Shown: positions 36,829 to 46,023 of the stretch, piece by piece
Layout of the letters: each line of letters starts with the position of its first letter
Numbering within the stretch: position 1 is the first letter of the stretch
From: Achromobacter sp. MYb9
GTDB taxonomy: Bacteria > Pseudomonadota > Gammaproteobacteria > Burkholderiales > Burkholderiaceae_B
DNA length: 64,000 bases
NCBI RefSeq assembly: GCF_002975275.1
Contig: NZ_PCOQ01000015.1
Location: 1 to 64,000, forward strand
Direction of reading: 5' to 3'
Translations under genes and position numbers: made by a program
Notes under the pieces: generated by a model
Seen by the model: the letters and a program-made list of their open reading frames with translations, nothing else
What the model was told of the DNA's origin: nothing
The model's database searches: none

Positions 36829-38370
36829 ATGACGCATCCTTTGAAGAACCTGGGCGAGCTGGCTGACCCCAGCCGCTTTGCCGACCTGCCCGCCATCGTC
36901 GACCTGCGGCTCGCCGACGCGCCCGTCCGTTACTCGCACGGTGACGTGCATCAACTTGCCGGCGGCGTCGCCGCATGGCTGGCGACCCGCGGTCTGCCGG
37001 CCGGGGCGCGCATCGCCATCGCCGCGTTGAATCGCGCCGAATACCTGATCACTTACTTCGGCATCATGCGCGCGGGCTTCGTGGCCGTTCCGATCAACAT
37101 TAAGCAGACGCAAGAGAATATCGATTATGTGATCCGGGACGCCGGGATTGCGCTGGCCTTTGTCGACAGCGCTCGCCGCGCGGCTTTCGAGGCCACGGTG
37201 CCGGTCCTGGATTTCGATGACGCCGGGCCGCAGGGCTTTGCCGCGCAGATCCTGCCGACGGCTTTCGACACCATCATCCCAGCGCCGGACGACGTGGCGC
37301 AGATGCTGTACACGTCCGGATCCACAGGCAAACCGAAAGGGGTTCCGTTGACGCATGCGGGCCAGCTATGGGCGCTTGCCGCCACGTCAGGCTCGGCTGC
37401 CGCCCCCGACTCGCAGGAACACTACCTGCTGGCCCAGCCGCTCTTTCACATGAACGGCCTCTTCATGGCCAAGCGCGCGTTCGCGAGTCATAGCCTGCTG
37501 GTGATCCAGCCTGCGTTCGACGTTGCCGCCTATGCCGATGCACTGGAACGCTACCGCATTACCGTCCTGACTGCCGTGCCGACGATGTTCGCCAGATTGG
37601 TCAAGGAGCCCGCCTTGTTGCGTGACCGCGACCTGTCTTCGCTGGGGCGCGTCATGCTGGGTTCGGCACCGATGACCGCGGCGCTGTATGAGCGCATCCA
37701 GCAGGCCTTGCCGCAGGTGCGCATCACCCATGGCTACGGCACCACCGAGGCCGGGCCCGCCGTGTTCGGCCCGCATCCAGACGGCCTGCCAACGCCGCCG
37801 CTGGCGGTGGGCTATCCGATTGATCCGTCCCAAGTCCGTTTGGCCAGCGGCGCGAATCCGGACGAAGGCGTGCTGCTGATGAAGAATCCGGCCGTGTTGT
37901 CCGGCTATCACAACCTGCCCGAAAAAAGCGCGCAAGTGCTGCGCGACGGCTGGTACTACAGCGGTGACGTCATGCGCCGCGACGCTCAGGGCTTCTACTA
38001 TTTCGTGGGCCGGGCGGACGACATGTTCGTCTGCGGCGGCGAGAACATCTATCCCGTGGAAGTGGAAAAGCTGCTGGAACTGCACCCGGACGTGCGCCAA
38101 AGCTGCGTCGTGCCCCTGGATGACGAAGAGCGCGGCCAGATCCCGGTCGCATTCATCGTGCGCCGCGACGGTAGCGCCCTGGACGCCGAGAGCTTGAAGC
38201 GCCATGCGCTGGCCAGTGGCCCTGCTTACCAGCACCCGCGTCGCATCCGCTTCGTCGACGAGCTACCTTGGGCCGGCACCAACAAGGTCGACCGCAACGC
38301 CCTGCTGTTGCAGGCGCGCGCGCTGGAAGCCGGCCAGAAATGGACAACCTATGAAACGGAGGCCGCATGA
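36829..38370 (+). CDS. Acyl-CoA synthetase-like AMP ligase (ANL superfamily)
   Basis: 513 residues. ANL motifs: A3 [18 protein letters not shown] (~162), A5 HGYGTTEAGP (~305), A7 YYSGDVMRRDAQG, A8 GRADDMFVCGGENIYP, and the C-terminal catalytic lysine in TNKVDRNALL. Length and the FHMNGLF segment fit fatty-acyl or aryl-CoA ligases. It activates a carboxylic acid to acyl-CoA with ATP. Overlaps the SDR gene by four bases. The context suggests it activates the acid set free from the imported conjugate. Confidence 0.9.
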   Translation: MTHPLKNLGELADPSRFADLPAIVDLRLADAPVRYSHGDVHQLAGGVAAWLATRGLPAGARIAIAALNRAEYLITYFGIMRAGFVAVPINIKQTQENIDYVIRDAGIALAFVDSARRAAFEATVPVLDFDDAGPQGFAAQILPTAFDTIIPAPDDVAQMLYTSGSTGKPKGVPLTHAGQLWALAATSGSAAAPDSQEHYLLAQPLFHMNGLFMAKRAFASHSLLVIQPAFDVAAYADALERYRITVLTAVPTMFARLVKEPALLRDRDLSSLGRVMLGSAPMTAALYERIQQALPQVRITHGYGTTEAGPAVFGPHPDGLPTPPLAVGYPIDPSQVRLASGANPDEGVLLMKNPAVLSGYHNLPEKSAQVLRDGWYYSGDVMRRDAQGFYYFVGRADDMFVCGGENIYPVEVEKLLELHPDVRQSCVVPLDDEERGQIPVAFIVRRDGSALDAESLKRHALASGPAYQHPRRIRFVDELPWAGTNKVDRNALLLQARALEAGQKWTTYETEAA

Positions 38371-39140
38371 GCCAGCCCTCTGACAGCTTGACGGGCAGGA
38401 CCGCCCTGGTCACCGGGGCCAGCCGCGGCATCGGCCGCGCCATCGCCCTGGGCCTGGGCCGGCGCGGCGCGCATGTTGCGGTTCACTACCACGCGGCCAA
38501 CGACGCGGCGGATGAGGTCGCCGGTATGATCCATGCAGCGGGCGGCCAAGCCTGGACGCTGCGGGCCGACCTGTCCGCGCCTGAGGCCGCGTCCGACTTG
38601 GCGCTCGAGCTGCGCCAGACCTTGTTCGAACGCAACGGCGACGCCGGCCTGGACATCCTTGTGAACAATGCCGGCGTTGGCTTGCGTGCCCTTCTGGCGG
38701 ACGTCACGCCGCAGGACTTCGATCGTGTGCTGCAAGTCAACCTGAAGTCGCCGTTCTTCCTTATCCAGCATTGCCTGCCGTTCCTGCGCGACAACGGTCG
38801 CATCATCAACATATCGTCGATGGGCACCCGGGCCGCCTATCCGGAGATGAGTGTCTACGCGCCTGCCAAAGCGGGGCTGGAAGCGTTGAGCCTGTTGTTG
38901 GCCGCCGAACTGGGCGCACGCGGGATCACGGTCAATGCGGTCTTGCCCGGGGCGACCAGCACCGACATGAACCCGCGCGCCCGCAACCCGGAGATCAGTC
39001 AGGTCATTGCCAAGACGATTGCGCTGGGCCGCGTCGGTCAGCCGGAAGACATCGCGGATATCGTCGCGTTCCTGGCATCGCACCAGGGCCGTTGGATTAC
39101 CGGGCAGAGCATCGATGCCACAGGCGGACAACGCCTGTAG
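38367..39140 (+). CDS. Short-chain dehydrogenase/reductase (3-oxoacyl-ACP reductase-like)
   Basis: 257 residues, classical SDR. Cofactor motif TGASRGIGRAIA (~12), NNAG (~97), catalytic Ser in INISSMG and Tyr-x3-Lys in YAPAK, and the C-terminal ASHQGRWITGQSIDATGG. FabG-type enzymes reduce a 3-oxo or hydroxyl group with NADPH. Last gene of the nine-gene operon starting at 29803. It ends 21 bases from the convergent LysR gene, with no clear terminator between them. Confidence 0.92.
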   Translation: MSQPSDSLTGRTALVTGASRGIGRAIALGLGRRGAHVAVHYHAANDAADEVAGMIHAAGGQAWTLRADLSAPEAASDLALELRQTLFERNGDAGLDILVNNAGVGLRALLADVTPQDFDRVLQVNLKSPFFLIQHCLPFLRDNGRIINISSMGTRAAYPEMSVYAPAKAGLEALSLLLAAELGARGITVNAVLPGATSTDMNPRARNPEISQVIAKTIALGRVGQPEDIADIVAFLASHQGRWITGQSIDATGGQRL

Positions 39141-39161
39141 TGGATGCTTGAGGTCTACGGC

Positions 39162-40142
39162 CTATTGCACGGGCAGATCGTTGGAAGCCAGCCGCTCGGC
39201 CATCGAATAATCGTCGATATAGTCCCGAAAATGCTTCAGGAATGCGGCTTCCGCCGGTGTTGACGGCGCGTCGCGGTGCCAAAGCAGATGAAGCTCGACC
39301 GAGCAGACCCCTTCCCCGGGCGGCAGGCGCCACAGGCGTCCTTGCGCCAGGTCGGCCTGGACGCTGTGCTCAGGCAGGCAGCCGATTCCAAACCCCGCGA
39401 TCAGCAGGCGCTTGACTTCGTCATGCTGTGTCGACGACGCCACGATGCGGCCGGAAAAACCGCGCTGGTCGCGGAAGATGGTCAGCGGAGACAGGCTGCC
39501 GCCCAAGGCGTCACTGGCGAACGAGACGAAATTCTCGCCCAGCAGGTCCTCGATGCGGATGTCGGGCTTGCCGAACAGCGCATGGTTGCGCCCGCAGAAC
39601 AGCGCGTACCGCTGCTGCAGGAACACCTTGCTTTCCAGGCGCTTCGGAATCTGCCGGCTTAGCGCAATACCCGCCGTGGCGGCGCGTTGCTGCATCAGGG
39701 TGACGATCTCGCTGCTGGGCATCACGTCCATCTGGACCTCGATCCGCGGGAATGCGCGATGGAAGTCCGCCCAGAAATCGTCATACACCGCCGAGTGGAT
39801 CCGGCTGGCCACCAGCAGATGGATCCGCCCTGCGGCTTCAACTTCGGTCTGCGAGACCTCGGTCAAAAGCTGCGACACGTTGCCATAAATGGCTTGCGCC
39901 GCCCGGCATGCCTCTTCGCCGGCATTCGTCACCGTGAATGCCATGTTGTGCCGTTCGATCAACCGCCGTCCCAGCTGGTCTTCCAGGCGCTTGAGTGCCT
40001 GGCTGACCGCGGACTGGGTCAGGTGCAGTTTGGTCGCGGCCCCGCTGATACTGCGTTCCTGAACAATGACCAGGAAAGTACGCAGCAAATTCCAGTCGAG
40101 CCGATCGCCGGTGCGGGTTTCGGGAAGCATCGAAGCGGTCAT
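39162..40142 (-). CDS. LysR-family transcriptional regulator
   Basis: 326 residues. N-terminal winged helix (LDWNLLRTFLVIVQERSISGAATKLHLTQSAVSQALKRLE) and a C-terminal effector domain (~100-310). ATG 40142 is taken as the start, with ATG 40130 possible; no clear ribosome site precedes either. It faces the MHS permease gene across 182 bases containing a T-N11-A site (40251-40267), so it probably controls that permease and the M20 hydrolase. It could also serve the operon that converges on it. Confidence 0.92.
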   Translation of the reverse strand: MTASMLPETRTGDRLDWNLLRTFLVIVQERSISGAATKLHLTQSAVSQALKRLEDQLGRRLIERHNMAFTVTNAGEEACRAAQAIYGNVSQLLTEVSQTEVEAAGRIHLLVASRIHSAVYDDFWADFHRAFPRIEVQMDVMPSSEIVTLMQQRAATAGIALSRQIPKRLESKVFLQQRYALFCGRNHALFGKPDIRIEDLLGENFVSFASDALGGSLSPLTIFRDQRGFSGRIVASSTQHDEVKRLLIAGFGIGCLPEHSVQADLAQGRLWRLPPGEGVCSVELHLLWHRDAPSTPAEAAFLKHFRDYIDDYSMAERLASNDLPVQ

Positions 40143-40250
40143 GGGCGTTGCGCCGGGTTAGCCGATGTTTGGCGCCGTGCGGCGCAAGAACGCGGAAAGT
40201 GCGGGCGAATTCGCCCGAGATCAGTCTAACTTAAGTCGATTATTAAAAAG

Positions 40251-40267
40251 CATAAATTGACGTTATG
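40251..40267. promoter_or_regulatory. LysR-type T-N11-A box between regulator and permease
   Basis: CATAA (40251-40255) and TTATG (40263-40267) are perfect 5-bp inverted arms around 7 bases, giving the ATAA-N7-TTAT form of the LysR T-N11-A motif. It lies in the AT-rich middle of the divergent region. A second AT-rich element (TTAA-N8-TTAA, 40231-40246) lies just beside it and could be the lower-affinity site. Confidence 0.55.
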
Positions 40268-40324
40268 TCCAGCCCGGAGCGATAAACCCGCCTTCGAACA
40301 ATGATATTCAGCGAAGAGGAATCC

Positions 40325-41647
40325 ATGGCCGCTCCCGCCAGTCCTTCCACGGCGCGTCAGCCCGTTCGGGCCGCAACCGCCGCATTCGTCGGCACCACCA
40401 TCGAATGGTATGACTTCTACATTTACGCGACGGCCGCCGCGCTGGTGTTCGGCAAGGTGTTCTTTCCCACCGCGGATCCGTTCATCAGCACCATGGCGTC
40501 GTTCGGCACCTTCGCCGCCGGCTTTTTGGCCCGCCCGCTGGGCGGCGTGATCTTCGGGCACCTGGGCGACCGGGTTGGCCGCAAGAACGCCCTGATGGCG
40601 ACCCTGATCATCATGGGCGTCGCGACGGTCGGCATCGGCTTGCTGCCCAGTTACGCCACCGCGGGTTTGTGGGCCCCTGCCCTGCTCTTGCTGCTGCGCT
40701 TGGCGCAAGGCCTGGCGGTTGGCGGAGAATGGGGCGGCGCCGTCCTGATGGCCGGCGAACACGCATCGCAGCGCCGCCGCACCTTCGCGGCGTCGTTCGC
40801 GCAGCTGGGCAGCCCGGCCGGTCTGATCCTGTCGCTGCTTGCGTTCCGGCTGCTGACCACGTTGGATGAAGCGGACTTCGTCAGTTGGGGGTGGCGCGTG
40901 CCTTTCCTGATCAGCGCCGTTCTGCTGCTGGTGGGCTACTTCATCCGGGTTGGCGTCAACGAGTCCCCCGATTTCGCGCAGGTGCTGGAACGCCAGGAAC
41001 GCGCCGAGGTTCCAGCAAAGGAAGTGCTGCGTACCGCGTGGCGCACCGTTTTGCTGTGCATGGGCGTGTGCACGGTTGCAATCGGGGGCATCTACTTCAC
41101 GAATACGTTCATGCTGTCGTACACCACGCAGACGATGGGCTTGTCGCGCGCGCTGATCCTGGATTGCCTCTTCGTCGTGGCCATTATCCAGTTCCTGGTC
41201 CAACCGCTGGCGGCCTGGCTGGCAGATGCGGTCGGACCCGGCCGCGTCCTGATCACGGCCGCGGCGTGCTCGGTGCTGGCGCCTTATCCGATGTTCATGC
41301 TGGTCAGCCAGGGCACGGCCTTCAGCATCGTCGCGGGCATCTCCATCGTGCTGGTCTTCATGGCGGCAATCTACTCGGCGATGGCCGGATACATCAGTTC
41401 GGCGTTTGCCACGCACGTGCGCTATTCGGGCATTTCGCTGTCGTATCAGCTTTGCGGCGCGGTGGCGGGCGGCATGACGCCGCTGGTCGGCACCTGGCTC
41501 ACCTACCACTATCCCGGCCAATGGCTGCCCCTGGCCATTTTCTATTCGACGTTGTCCGCCATCACGCTCGTCTCGCTCTGGGCGTTGGCCGGCCATAAGC
41601 GGCGGTTGGCCCTGGACACCCCGCACGCCGCGACGTCGGCCGCCTGA
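40325..41647 (+). CDS. MFS permease, metabolite:H+ symporter (MHS) family
   Basis: 440 residues from ATG 40325 (GAAGAGGA nine bases upstream); an earlier ATG at 40301 would add eight residues. Twelve membrane helices. MHS features: TIEWYDFYIYATAAALVF in helix 1, motif A GHLGDRVGRKNAL, and RLAQGLAVGGEWGGAVLM in helix 4. Relatives take up shikimate, alpha-ketoglutarate, proline/betaine or aromatic acids with protons. It is divergent from the LysR gene and 31 bases before the M20 hydrolase gene, so it likely imports that enzyme's substrate. Confidence 0.92.
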   Translation: MAAPASPSTARQPVRAATAAFVGTTIEWYDFYIYATAAALVFGKVFFPTADPFISTMASFGTFAAGFLARPLGGVIFGHLGDRVGRKNALMATLIIMGVATVGIGLLPSYATAGLWAPALLLLLRLAQGLAVGGEWGGAVLMAGEHASQRRRTFAASFAQLGSPAGLILSLLAFRLLTTLDEADFVSWGWRVPFLISAVLLLVGYFIRVGVNESPDFAQVLERQERAEVPAKEVLRTAWRTVLLCMGVCTVAIGGIYFTNTFMLSYTTQTMGLSRALILDCLFVVAIIQFLVQPLAAWLADAVGPGRVLITAAACSVLAPYPMFMLVSQGTAFSIVAGISIVLVFMAAIYSAMAGYISSAFATHVRYSGISLSYQLCGAVAGGMTPLVGTWLTYHYPGQWLPLAIFYSTLSAITLVSLWALAGHKRRLALDTPHAATSAA

Positions 41648-41678
41648 CTCCGATACCCCCCTCTCAGAAGGAATTCGC

Positions 41679-42992
41679 ATGACGCAACCCACCACGCCGC
41701 CCGCGCTGACCGAGGCGCAGACCCGACGCATCCTCCAGGCGGTCGACGCCCGGTTTGACGCGCAGCTTGCCTTCACCCAGGACCTGGTCCGGTTCCCGTC
41801 CCTGCGAGAGCAGGAGCATACGGCCCAGGATTTTCTGTATGAAGCGATGCGCGAACGCGGTTTCGCGATGGACCGCTGGCGGATCGATGTCAAGGATATC
41901 GAATCGCATCCCGGCTTCGGCCCCGTGACCGTCTCTTATGAAAACGCCTTCAACGTCGTCGGTACCTACCGCCCCGACACGCAAACGGGCCGTTCACTTA
42001 TCCTGAACGGGCACATCGACGTGGTGCCGACCGGGCCCGTCGACATGTGGAGCCGTTCACCGTGGGATCCGGCGATCATTGACGGCTGGATGTACGGCCG
42101 AGGCGCGGCGGACATGAAAGCGGGCCTGGCCGCCAATCTGTATGCCTACGACGCGGTGCGCGCGGCCGGCTACGAGCCCGCTGCCCCGATCTATTTCCAG
42201 TCGGTCGTCGAAGAGGAATGCACGGGCAATGGCGCGCTGGCGGCGCTATTGCGCGGCTACCAGGCTGACGCCGTGATCATTCCCGAGCCCGAAGAGAACA
42301 TGCTGGTGCGCGCCAACGTCGGCGTGCTGTGGTTCAAGGTCCGCGTGCAGGGCCACCCGACGCATACGCGCGAGATGGCCAATGGCTTCAACGCCATCGA
42401 CGCAGCCTATGCCGCGATCGAGGCATTGCGCGGCATCGAGGCCAAGTGGAACAGCGAACACCACTGCCACCGTCATTTCGAGCACCTTGACCACCCCATC
42501 AACTTCAACATCGGCAAGATCGCCGGTGGCGACTGGCCCTCGACGGTTCCCCCCTGGTGCGAGTTCGACGTGCGTGCGGCCATCTACCCCGGAACGACCG
42601 CGGACGAGGCGCGCGAGCAGATCGACGCCTGCCTGCGCGACGCGGCGTCCGACCGCAGGTTCGGCGGCACGCCGCCCCAGGTGACCTACACCGGCTTCTA
42701 TGCCGAAGGCTATGTGCTGGAGGAAGGCAGTGACGCGGAAAACACGCTGCGCGAATGTCACAAGCAGGCGTTTCACAGTGACCTGGAAAGCTTCACCACC
42801 CCCGGCTACCTTGATGCGCGCGTGTTCGTGATCTACGGCAACATGCCAACGCTGGTCTATGGCCCGAAATCGCTAGACATCCATGGGTTCGACGAGCGCG
42901 TCCACATCGAATCCCTACGCCTCATCACCAAAGCCATCGCCCTCTTTATCGCCCAATGGTGCGGCGTCAACGAGGCCGCGCCGCAAGGCTAA
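41679..42992 (+). CDS. M20-family amidohydrolase (ArgE/DapE/CPG2-like)
   Basis: 437 residues. Metal and catalytic motifs of the M20 di-zinc family: LNGHIDVVPTG (His, Asp), GRGAADMKAG (bridging Asp), VVEEECTGNG (catalytic Glu), PEPEE, and the C-terminal His in LDIHGFDERV. Most alike to ArgE/DapE-type deacylases that hydrolyse N-acyl amino acids. No signal peptide. Its substrate probably comes in through the MHS permease. Its stop overlaps the convergent outer-membrane factor gene by four bases. Confidence 0.92.
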   Translation: MTQPTTPPALTEAQTRRILQAVDARFDAQLAFTQDLVRFPSLREQEHTAQDFLYEAMRERGFAMDRWRIDVKDIESHPGFGPVTVSYENAFNVVGTYRPDTQTGRSLILNGHIDVVPTGPVDMWSRSPWDPAIIDGWMYGRGAADMKAGLAANLYAYDAVRAAGYEPAAPIYFQSVVEEECTGNGALAALLRGYQADAVIIPEPEENMLVRANVGVLWFKVRVQGHPTHTREMANGFNAIDAAYAAIEALRGIEAKWNSEHHCHRHFEHLDHPINFNIGKIAGGDWPSTVPPWCEFDVRAAIYPGTTADEAREQIDACLRDAASDRRFGGTPPQVTYTGFYAEGYVLEEGSDAENTLRECHKQAFHSDLESFTTPGYLDARVFVIYGNMPTLVYGPKSLDIHGFDERVHIESLRLITKAIALFIAQWCGVNEAAPQG

Positions 42993-44449
42993 GGCGCCGG
43001 GGCGCCGCCAGCGGGCGGCTGGCCGGCCACGGCCGGAGCCGCCTGCGGTTCCGGCGCAAAGTGGCCGCCCAGCGCAAGATGCAGGTTTACGCGCTGGACC
43101 AGCCGCTGGGCGCGAACGCGCATCAGGTCGCTCTGCACGCGCAACAGATCGCGCTTGCGCTGCAGGACATCAAAATCGTCGAACTGACCGATTTGCCGTT
43201 GCACCAATGCCAGCTCCAAGGCGCGGCTGCTTTCGGAAAACTGGCGCTGGATCGCCCGTTCGCGCAGCGCCAACTGCTGTTCGCCCGTCAGGCCGTTCTC
43301 GACTTCGCTCATTGCGATGAGAATCGCGCGCGCATACAGCGCCAGCGCCTCACGCTGCTGCTCGGTACGCAACTCCAGCGTGATCTGCCGACGCCCGGCA
43401 TCGAACAGCGGCCACGTCAACGCCGCGCCGACCGGGAACACCCAGCTTTGCATGCTGGTCGCCAAGCCCGAATAGTCTTTTGTGAAACGCCCTGCGCCAG
43501 CGAATATCGCAATGGCAGGCAATCGGGCCGCTTTCGCTTCTTCCGCGCCAAAGTACGCCGACACGAGCCGCTCGCGTGCGGCGACGAGGTCGGGCCTGCG
43601 GTCCAGCAGGTCCAACGGCAGGCCCGCGGCCACCGGGGCGGGCGCGTCTGGAATGGGCTCGTCGGCTTGCGCGGCGCCAGCGGGGTAGCGGCCCAATATC
43701 AATTCCAGCGCCCGTAATGCTTGCGCCCGGGCCTGTTCGCGCTGACCGACCACGTCAGCCGCGGCAGCGACTTGCTCGGTCCAATGCGCGACATCCATTT
43801 CGCTGACTTTGCCGATGCGTCGGCGGTATTGGATCAGGCTGAGCTGCTTGCCCGTCGTAGTTTCCAATTCTTGCGCAAGGGCGAGCTGACCGCTGGCCTC
43901 AAGGGCCGCCAGCCAACTTCTGGCGGTCAATGCGCCGATGGATTGGCGGGCATAGGCGTAGTCCGCCTCCGCCGAGCGGTATCCCGCCTCGCCCGCCATC
44001 TTTTCGGCCCGCGCCCTGCCCCACAGGTCGATCTCCCAGTTCATCAGGACGGCATAGCCATTGGCCGAAAAGGCGCTGCCAGGCGTGGGGTCCGTTGCCG
44101 TTCGGGCGCCCAGGCCAACGGTGGGCAGTAAGTCAGCGCCCGCCAATCTGGCTTGGTGCGCCGCTTGCTGCATCCGGCTTGCGGCAACGCGCAAGTCCAG
44201 GTTGTTGCCCAGCGCCTCGTCGATCAGCGATTGCAGCGTGCCGTGTTCGGGAAATCCGGCCCATTGGGGCGCGAACGCGGCGGTTTGCGCGCTGGCAACC
44301 CACTGGGCCGGCACTTGCGTGCCCGCCATGGCTTGCTGATACAACGCGTCTTTGGCAGGTGGGTCCAGGTTGGCGCAGCCCGCCATCAACACCATGGCGC
44401 AGCATACCGTTGCGAGGACGCGGGGGGCGATCGGACAGCGTGCTGGCAT
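42989..44449 (-). CDS. Outer-membrane efflux lipoprotein (TolC/NodT family)
   Basis: 486 residues. Lipoprotein signal with lipobox LMAGC (Cys ~25). Two repeated OEP halves of long alpha-helices: LIDEALGNNLDLRVAASRMQQAAHQ in the first and LLDRRPDLVAARERLVSAYFGAEEAKAARLPAIAI in the second, both typical of NodT-type factors. It forms the outer-membrane channel of a tripartite exporter with the HlyD adaptor encoded 10 bases upstream. The C-terminal tail is rich in Ala, Pro and Gly (APAVAGQPPAGGAPAP). Confidence 0.93.
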   Translation of the reverse strand: MPARCPIAPRVLATVCCAMVLMAGCANLDPPAKDALYQQAMAGTQVPAQWVASAQTAAFAPQWAGFPEHGTLQSLIDEALGNNLDLRVAASRMQQAAHQARLAGADLLPTVGLGARTATDPTPGSAFSANGYAVLMNWEIDLWGRARAEKMAGEAGYRSAEADYAYARQSIGALTARSWLAALEASGQLALAQELETTTGKQLSLIQYRRRIGKVSEMDVAHWTEQVAAAADVVGQREQARAQALRALELILGRYPAGAAQADEPIPDAPAPVAAGLPLDLLDRRPDLVAARERLVSAYFGAEEAKAARLPAIAIFAGAGRFTKDYSGLATSMQSWVFPVGAALTWPLFDAGRRQITLELRTEQQREALALYARAILIAMSEVENGLTGEQQLALRERAIQRQFSESSRALELALVQRQIGQFDDFDVLQRKRDLLRVQSDLMRVRAQRLVQRVNLHLALGGHFAPEPQAAPAVAGQPPAGGAPAP

Positions 44450-44459
44450 CTGGCCCCCG

Positions 44460-45602
44460 TCAGTGAAGCTTGAGAACCAGGTAATCCAGCTTGGCGGACA
44501 CGCGGAATATCACTTTGCGAACCATGTGCAGCGCGCCCAGGCTGTCGGTGTAGATGGCCGCCTTGCCGCGCGCGCCCATGGCCAAGGCCATGTCTTGCGG
44601 CGTCTCAAGATCAATGCGTACCGCGTACTGCATGGGCGGCGCGGCGTGGTCGCCCTCGGAGGTCGTGCCGGGCAGCAGCCCGGATGCCTGGAACTGCCCC
44701 TGCGAGGTCGCCCAGACGATCGAATCCACCTTGCCCTTGAAGACGTGCCCCGGCACCGTGCGCAGCGACACCTCCACCTCGTTGCCAGCCTTCACTTTCG
44801 TCAGCTGATTCTGGTCGAAGAACGCAATCACCTGTTGCGTGGTCTCGACGAACGACATGATGGGGCGTATCGGTATTGCGGCCGCATACGACCCCACCCG
44901 GGCTTGCAGGTTGATCGCATAGCCGTCGGCCGGCGCGTATAGCGTCGTCTGCGCAAGTTCCCATTTCGCCGTATCCAGCTCGGCCTTGACTTGCGCGACG
45001 GCCACTTGGTCGCCTTCGAACACTGCCCCCACGCTCAACCGGACCTTGCGTTCCGTTTCCCGCGCCGCCTCCCAGTTCGCAAGCCGGACCTTCAGTTCGC
45101 TTTGGAAGCTCTGCACGTCATATTGGCTGCCGGCGCCGCGCGCCGCCAAGGCGGTGCTTTGGCGAAGCCGCATGCGGGCGAGTTCGACTTGCGCCAAGGC
45201 GGCCGCCGTCATCGCTTGCGCCGACGCGAGGTCCCGGTCCAGGGACTGCTGGCTAGCCTGGGCATCCACCAGCTTGGCTTCCAGCTGCCTGACCTTGAGT
45301 TGATAGGGCTCGGCGTCCAGGCGCAGCAGCACGTCGCCCTTTTTGATGGGCCGGTTCCCCTCCACCGCGATTTCCGTCACCCGTCCCGTCACCCGGGGGA
45401 CGATTTCGACGACGTAGTTGACGACCCGCAATTCCGTCGACGACGGCGTGACGACGTTGATCGTCAGGACAAGCGCCGCCAAGCCGGCCGCGCCCACCGC
45501 AACCACCCCGACCTGCGACTGGATGTTCCAGGGAAGCAGCTTCAGTTTGATGAAGACAAGCCAAACCAGCAGCCCATAGACGACACAAATGAGCTCTAGC
45601 AT
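44460..45602 (-). CDS. HlyD/EmrA-family membrane-fusion protein (YiaV/YibH-like)
   Basis: 380 residues. Two N-terminal membrane helices (ELICVVYGLLVWLVFIKL and VGVVAVGAAGLAALVLTINVV) rather than the usual one, as in YiaV/YibH proteins. Then a biotinyl-lipoyl half (VPRVTGRVTEIAVEGNRPIKKGDVLLRLD), a coiled-coil hairpin (~105-205) and the beta-barrel (LYAPADGYAINLQARVG). It links an inner-membrane unit to the outer-membrane factor encoded next. Starts one base after the DUF3302 stop (TGACATG). No transporter gene accompanies it. Confidence 0.92.
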   Translation of the reverse strand: MLELICVVYGLLVWLVFIKLKLLPWNIQSQVGVVAVGAAGLAALVLTINVVTPSSTELRVVNYVVEIVPRVTGRVTEIAVEGNRPIKKGDVLLRLDAEPYQLKVRQLEAKLVDAQASQQSLDRDLASAQAMTAAALAQVELARMRLRQSTALAARGAGSQYDVQSFQSELKVRLANWEAARETERKVRLSVGAVFEGDQVAVAQVKAELDTAKWELAQTTLYAPADGYAINLQARVGSYAAAIPIRPIMSFVETTQQVIAFFDQNQLTKVKAGNEVEVSLRTVPGHVFKGKVDSIVWATSQGQFQASGLLPGTTSEGDHAAPPMQYAVRIDLETPQDMALAMGARGKAAIYTDSLGALHMVRKVIFRVSAKLDYLVLKLH

Positions 45603-45603
45603 G

Positions 45604-46023
45604 TCATTCCCCGGTGCGGCCGGCTGGGGGCGATGGCGCGGGCGCCTCTTCCTTGACGCTCATCTCCGGGTCGTCATGCACGTCTCTGCCGTAAGCCAGC
45701 CGGTATCCGATCGGTTTCGTATGCGCCCACAACCAGGCGAAGGGCCAGAGCATGCCCCCGAACGCCAAGGACAGCAGGCAAAGCGATTTGATCGCCTCGG
45801 CTTGGGGATGATGCCGCTTTTCGGCGATGACTTCCGGCAAGACGTGCAGCTTCCAGAATATCCAGATGGCCAGAATGGGAACCATGACCAGCACGACCCA
45901 GACGAGCACATCGGCGATGGCGTCTTCCAGGTGGCCCCCTGCCGCGTAGCCGGTAACCGGCGCCAGCGTAGACGCGATGGCCGGGATGACGACGAGTCCG
46001 CGTCGCGGATTGGCAAGAAACAT
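45604..46023 (-). CDS. DUF3302 inner-membrane protein (YiaW-like)
   Basis: 139 residues from ATG 46023 with a strong GAGGGGG site upstream; the open frame extends to 46113. A first hydrophobic stretch (LVVIPAIASTLAPVTGYAAGG) may be a cleaved signal or helix. Two more helices follow (VLVWVVLVMVPILAIWIFW and SLCLLSLAFGGMLWPFAWLWA), then a charged cytoplasmic tail. In E. coli yiaW (DUF3302) precedes yiaV just as here. First gene of the operon 46023-42989, divergent from an AraC-type regulator. Function unknown; probably a partner of the HlyD protein. Confidence 0.8.
   Translation of the reverse strand: MFLANPRRGLVVIPAIASTLAPVTGYAAGGHLEDAIADVLVWVVLVMVPILAIWIFWKLHVLPEVIAEKRHHPQAEAIKSLCLLSLAFGGMLWPFAWLWAHTKPIGYRLAYGRDVHDDPEMSVKEEAPAPSPPAGRTGE

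Noticed and set aside
40226-41893. 555-residue minus-strand open frame
   Set aside because: Antisense to the MHS permease with its full set of membrane helices; low-complexity His/Gln/Arg content.
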